DNA from: Ptychodera flava
Lineage: Eukaryota; Hemichordata; Enteropneusta; Ptychoderidae
Direction: 5' to 3'
DNA length: 64,000 bases
Assembly: GCF_041260155.1 (NCBI RefSeq)
Contig: NC_091944.1
Coordinates: forward strand, 12,217,272-12,281,271
In this document: positions 58,962 to 64,000 of the stretch, piece by piece
How the letters are laid out: each line of letters opens with the position of its first letter
How positions within the stretch are numbered: position 1 is the stretch's first letter
Notes under the pieces: model-generated
Databases searched by the model: none
Seen by the model: the letters and a program-made list of their open reading frames with translations, nothing else
What the model was told of the DNA's origin: nothing
Translations under genes and position numbers: made by a program

Positions 58962-60360
58962 GTTAGTCATTTTACTTTGCCGACAATGATAATTCTATAT
59001 AGACTGTCTGCGAACATATCATGTTAATTCACGGTTTACATGGTAGAGTAGTCTTGCTTCAGTTCATGGTTATTGTCCGGAACCTCTCTGCAGTTCCACT
59101 TTACGTACACCAAAATTTACGGGTAGCGTACATTGAAACTACAAGAACGGGGCCGCGGGGGGATTCTACAAAGGCGCAGCTTGGAATATATCGTCAGACA
59201 AACGTCCATTCGTTTGCGTGCGCATGAACAGATACACTGTTGTATCACCCCTATTTGTAACAATCAACCCTATTTGTAACAAAGGGAGTTTCAGAAAAAA
59301 TGAGTTTCGACAAGGAAAAAAAAAAGAAAATTGCCCCCAAACATACAAATATGCATATTTCATCAATATTTCAAAAAATTCGGCAAATGTTTTTTTGAAA
59401 ATTAGGTTTTGTTACAAATAGGGTTGCTTGTTATGAACATGGTTGACACGTTACCCCTATTTGTTACAATCAACCCAATTTGTAACAAGAGCAGTTTCGG
59501 AAAAATGAGTTTCGACAAGGAAAAAAAAGAAAATTACCCCCAAACATACAAATATGCATATTTTATCAATATTTCAAAAAATTCGGCAAATGTTTTTTGA
59601 AAATTAAGTTTTGTTACAAATAGTGTTGATTGTTACAAATAGAGGTGATACACACTGTAAACCCCGGCACACTTTCGTTTTGTCGGGGCATTTATATCAT
59701 TTACATTTTTCTGATTTGGATATAACGTGTAGTCATATTTTGTCACTTCTACGCACAGTTGTTGTCTTCACGAAACTTGAATCCTTCAAGACAGCTGCAA
59801 ATGAAGTTCGTGACCTACTAAAGACTGTGTTGAAGGATAGCGATGTCGAAGTGTTACTCTACAAGGATTATCAAAGAGGCTCAGAAAACCTCATGTTATC
59901 AGTGGTTGTGGTCATCGACGCAAGACAAAGCAGAACTATAATAATACAGGAGAGAAAAAACAGTAATGTTGATCACATCGAGGAGCTGGCAAAGTTAGAA
60001 AAAGGAACATCGCCAAAAGGTAAACACTCCACTCATGCACTGATAATAAGCCGTAAAAATTTATCACTTCTCTAGAAAGAAATATTTCAATTGAGAGGAT
60101 GAAAATCCGATCAATTAATTTTCTTACGGAAGTGTTATTATTGCAGCAGACATATGACGCGTACTTTCTAACCAACGACGAAAATAACACTTTAATAACA
60201 GATATAATCACTTCGTGCTTGAAGTACCTTTTTATTATTCATAATGCCCGGCTTTTAGCATCGAGCACTGTAATTTCCCTCTAGGCAATCTGTACCCTTA
60301 AGTACACAGACACACACACAGACACACATACATATATATGTATGTCTATATGAATATAAG

Positions 60361-60409
<49 letters not shown>

Positions 60410-62497
60410 CAAACATATGTGATGTGTGTGTCTGTGTGTCTGTGTGTACTATATAGAAATGCCTTCTTATGTTGACTCCTTACATCATTTAAATGAATTT
60501 CATAATATTTCTTCCATGCCAAGGTCCTAAGTAAACACGACTGCTGTACATTGAATTTGACTAAATTTTGCTTTCACTTTCGGATTCAGTTCTCTGTAGT
60601 CAATGCATATTTATTCCGAACGAGAATTCGAAGTCTAAGCTAAGCAATCGTTGTTCCATTGGGTCATAATCACTTTAAGAGTTTACGAGCAATAGCAAAA
60701 ACAGCCTACTTGTTTCCCACTCCCTTTGGTCAAGTCATGATGAAGGCCATAGGTAAACAACTAAAGGCAAATAAAACATGCGTCTTACGTACCAGAAAAC
60801 ATAAACGATCAGAAAATGATGGACAGTGCTTCATTTATCGAGAAAAGTATTATTTGAGCATAAAAAGAAGTGTTTTCTATACATATATAACTGCAATACA
60901 ATTGTTGCATTTTAAAGTACTCTATTCAGTCCATAATAGTGATAAAAATGGTTAACGTGATGTGTTATGTTGCATATTTAATTTCATACCCTGTAAGTTG
61001 AACTGTTTATGATACTTTTTACCTGTAAAAACACGGTTATTGAAGTCAAATAAAACATGTAAATAAATAAATTAAACATATGCTTTCCCCTTCCAAACTC
61101 AATATAGTGACCATAGGGATCATATTTTCCTTTCATGTTACAGGATCTATATTGATAGTGATATATTCATTAAATCTGAGAGAAGAAGAGCATGTTGCTA
61201 AACACTGGTTACAGTCTTGGAAATTCAATAATACTACAGCCTATGAGCTTGCAACGAAAGGACGATGTTTCAGCATCGAAGTAAACTTCAACAAGAAGCA
61301 AGAAGAAATGTTGCGTCAGTATTTCCACTGGGTACCTATAATCCCCGATGTCAGAGTCGATGCTAGCACCATGGTTGTCGGAGAGAAATGCAAGGAACAG
61401 GTTTCGTACCTGTTCAGTAACAACCCATTCTACCGGAAATTGCCAACCGATGGATCAGAAGATGAAACCCAGTACGGCTACGTCTCCTTCGTATCCAGTA
61501 GTAAAGAACCGACATTACAGATAGATTTCAATACATCCCTCCATGAAGTCAAGGTATGTGAGAGTAATGACTTTGAAGTAGCGTTGAAGAGCCAATTGAA
61601 GAATCTGAACACCACCAGATATGGTACCACATCCAGCAAGACGAAAAGGCCTCCTTATGACAACGCCTTACTGTCATGCCACTGCTCCGAGTGCTACAAG
61701 ATATTGATACGTCGCCGAGATGTAGTAAAGGCAGTGTTAAGTAAGTCTGATAACTTATTGAATGACTTTATGTCATATCGTTAATATCATCATCATTACA
61801 ACAATACTTGCTTCATCTTAGAGACCATGAACCTATCACACAGCAACAAAAAATTCCAATATTTCAACCGCCACAGCATTGTTATGCCTAAAGAAATTAA
61901 GTCAATCGGGTTAATGAAATCCTAGAAAAAATAATTTTATATATTTTAACCTACATTATCTTACAACACACTTAGGATTGCAACACTGTATTTGCAGAAA
62001 GAGAAGCTTTTGATGTAGTGAATGACGTCATACCTGTGGTGAGTGAAGACCAAGCCGCTGATGTATCACTGGAAGCCTGGAACTACATTAATGAAATGAG
62101 AGTTACAACCAATCAAAGGGGCATTCGAGAGAGTGAGGTGGATGCGAAATCGTTATTGCAGGCATCCATTTTAACTGCTTGCCAATCAGTAAAGAAGAAT
62201 TGCTGGAAAGATATAAAAAACTTTATTAGGGATCACCGTAAACATGTCATTTGCATTTCCGCCGCGATTATTGTTCTTCTTTTGATTGCAATCGCAATAT
62301 TACTCTCTGTACCACATACAGCAGTGAAACCAACGCATACTACAACTCCGACACTGAACACAACGAGCGTCACAAACACAACGATAACATCGCCGCTGAT
62401 GAACACAACCCTACCTACGCTGCCTACAAACTTTACAACTACAGAAAATGCTACGAGCATTTCGCCGACAAATAACACAGTCACATCATTGCCATAG
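58937..62497 (+). CDS. Locus E: type II membrane protein with mucin-like tail
   Basis: This is a four-exon gene model (58,937-58,961; 59,759-60,019; 61,144-61,740; 61,998-62,497), all phase 1, predicting about 460 residues. It has VVVVIDARQSRT, RCFSI and LLSCHCSECYKI like its relatives. The LLVVYGDE element of A is changed to ILIVIYSLNLREEEH, so GDE is missing. The transmembrane helix lies at about 378-399 (VICISAAIIVLLLIAIAILL), preceded by basic IRDHRKH. The tail is Thr-rich with several N-x-T sequons. Exon 1 is inferred from its ATG, donor and phase only. The closest relative in layout is locus D. Confidence 0.8.
59244..59651. mobile_element. Two head-to-tail MITEs, CACCCCTATTTGTAAC family
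   Basis: Copies at about 59,244-59,450 and 59,452-59,651 share TCAGAAAAAATGAGTTTCG-like and ACATACAAATATGCATATTT interiors with the element at 29,610, read on the opposite strand. The pair lies in intron 1 of E and is flanked by ACACTGT on both sides. Confidence 0.75.
59759..60019 (+). CDS. Locus E exon 2
   Basis: 87 codons, phase 1-1, with acceptor CTACGCACAG and donor G followed by GTAAAC. It carries VVVFTKLESFKTAANEVRDL and VVVVIDARQSRT, closest to A and C in its first half. Confidence 0.85.
60303..60448. repeat. Palindromic microsatellite cluster
   Basis: An ACACAGACACAC run, about 50 bp of AT repeats, then GTGTGTCTGTGTGTCTGTGT. The two flanks are reverse complements, so the whole cluster can form a cruciform. 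It lies in intron 2 of E; the rest of that intron to 61,143 shows nothing else. Confidence 0.9.
61144..61740 (+). CDS. Locus E exon 3
   Basis: 199 codons, phase 1-1, with acceptor CATGTTACAG and donor A followed by GTAAGT. It contains HWLQSWKFNN, RCFSIEVNFNKKQEE, VKVCESND and LLSCHCSECYKILI. Confidence 0.9.
61998..62497 (+). CDS. Locus E exon 4
   Basis: Acceptor GTATTTGCAG. It carries the juxtamembrane region with VNDVIPVVSED, the transmembrane helix and the Thr-rich tail, and ends at TAG. Confidence 0.9.
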
Positions 62498-62614
62498 AAC
62501 GCCACTACAAATCACACATCAGAAGGATACACGACATTGTAAAGTAGCACGATGATCGATGATGTGAACTGAAAATGAGAGAATTCGCTCGAAAATCCAA
62601 ATACATGTAGTCGT

Positions 62615-62620
62615 AATAAA
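62615..62620 (+). terminator. Polyadenylation signal of locus E
   Basis: AATAAA lies 118 bases past the stop codon. Confidence 0.5.
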
Positions 62621-62985
62621 AGTACTTCAATATCGCCCAAGTCATTCGGCTATTAACTGCGTACTTAATTGTTGCACTATTTAATATCATTCGAGTTATT
62701 TAACGGCAAAAGGTCTCGTAAGAGTTTCAAAATCTTCACAATTTACAATTTTACTGTTGACTGTTAATGAGTCGTTGAATTTAATATTTCCATCTCATAA
62801 TCCGTTTGAACTTTGATCCATGTAATTTCTTGTCAATTTAAAATAGAGTGTAAATCGAGAGTGATGTCAAATACTATGAATTGGTGTCAATCAACTCAGA
62901 GAAGAATTATTATCACCTACTGAAAGCTATTAGATAACACTTGCCTACAATGTTTTCAATCGATTCTACCATGTAGTACAACTAT
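62621..62985. other. Gene-free stretch after locus E
   Basis: Nothing recognisable. Confidence 0.4.
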
Positions 62986-62987
62986 TG

Positions 62988-64000
62988 AACCAGATATGAA
63001 CTGAATATGTTCACGTGTTTTACAACAGGTTCATTAATAGTAGTACGCTTCACAGAACAATGAGATATATGTTATCACTATATGTAGCAGGTTTTTTCAA
63101 CTTCGCACAGTACTCTCAGAGTTTAATCACTTATTACAAAACTTTATTTAATATGCAAATGAGCTGTTAATTAACTTGGTACTGCTCAATGCCTTATGGG
63201 ACAATTCGATATCCATCAAATCAGCATTTGTAGCACGTTTTATTTAATTTAATGCTGTAATTTTAGAGTAATGTCACTAATTACAAAGTTCATTAAAGCT
63301 GCAAGCAGCGTTGGCGGTGCCCAAGCCTAATATTATATATACACACAAAAATTGACATTGAAATTGGGTATTGAGAAAAGATTTTTATCTTATAGTACTC
63401 GTCATGTACCAAAATTCGACCCTCTTGCCACTAATATTAAGCGTATAATTGGATATGCAAACAAGTAGAGAGAAAAGGCATAATTAAGCATGGCGGCCAT
63501 ATTTGTTTATTTTTCCAGATGATACTTACACACATTATACAAGTCATCAACATGGTACTCTGTACAAAGTTTCAGCTCAATGAACCATGCCATTGTGGAG
63601 AAGAAGATTTTTGAAATTATAACTCCTTTTTTGTAAAATCCAATATGGCCGCCAAAGCATTTAATGAATCATGACGCTTTTCGCAAACTTAAAAGAGCAA
63701 TGGTTACATGAAATTATTTCCACAATTTGAAGTCAACCTGACAACTGGTTCTGGAGAAGAATATTTTTGAAATTTTCATTAGATTTTCAGAAAATCCAAG
63801 ATGGCGCCTAAACTGTTTGTTTAAGGTAAAAAGTTTAATTGTGAATTTGATGGGCAGATGGCAAGCATGCCTCACACAAATTTGAAATTAATCCAACCTG
63901 TAGATTTCGATATATGACATCGACCATATTTGGAAAATCCAATCAATGTTTCATAGCACAATTGAATATTTATCAAATCAATATTTGTAGCACGTTTCAC
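62988..64000 (+). mobile_element. Repeat DNA running off the window
   Basis: It starts AACCAGATATGAACTGAATATG and GTTCACGTG, the same start as the insertion at 2,432, and keeps AATATGCAAATGAGC-like blocks. From about 63,290 it continues in a repeat that contains AAAGCTGCAAGCAGCG and several ATGGCGGCCATATTTG or ATATGGCCGCC blocks. No end is visible. Confidence 0.6.

Overview
WHAT IT IS. AT-rich animal DNA. GT-AG introns that all interrupt codons after the first base, very low gene density, many microsatellites, tRNA-derived SINEs and many non-autonomous DNA transposons point to a metazoan, and the style suggests a marine invertebrate (hemichordate, cephalochordate, echinoderm or similar; the sequence alone does not settle which). 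There are no bacterial or viral genes, no CRISPR array and no intact tRNA or rRNA gene. LAYOUT. 1-18,200 holds no gene. It is built from about ten diverged copies of one repeat module (called R here), a larger segmental duplication (about 8.0-12.8 kb against 13.0-16.7 kb), and several transposons whose insertion can be proven because the duplicate copy preserves the empty site. 18,200-62,600 holds five tandem paralogues, all on the + strand, called locus A to E. A (21,151-33,637) is a membrane protein with a long array of Kazal exons. B (37,357-38,871) is a rearranged pseudogene. C (41,979-44,473, with decayed 3' exons to 45,854) is a frameshifted Kazal-type copy. D (52,172-55,755) and E (58,937-62,497) are compact four-exon genes. 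63,000-64,000 is repeat DNA. R modules lie upstream of A, B and C, so module and gene appear to have duplicated together. THE GENE FAMILY. Reading exons through the splice sites gives a shared architecture. There is no signal peptide. The N-terminal half is an alpha/beta domain with two strongly hydrophobic strands (VVVVIDA and LLVVYGDE). It is followed by an invariant RCF(S/T)I motif and, about 200 residues later, by HCxxC. A short juxtamembrane exon follows, then a single transmembrane helix with basic residues on its N-terminal side, which predicts a type II orientation with the alpha/beta domain in the cytosol. The ectodomain then differs by locus: Kazal repeats in A and formerly C, and a short Thr/Asn-rich mucin-like tail with N-glycosylation sequons in D and E. 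I do not recognise the cytosolic domain as any named family. HOW IT WORKS TOGETHER. Locus A has amplified a three-part 3' cassette (Kazal type B, Kazal type A, short terminal exon), so four candidate terminal exons lie inside the gene and could end the protein after different numbers of Kazal domains. Several Kazal exons have been killed by a transposon, a deletion or a nonsense change. Because every intron is phase 1, losing any exon keeps the frame. Locus C keeps remnants of the simpler arrangement (one Kazal of its own class, then B, A and terminal exon), which looks ancestral. Together the locus looks like a fast-evolving family of surface receptors or protease-interacting proteins under birth-and-death evolution; that role is inference.
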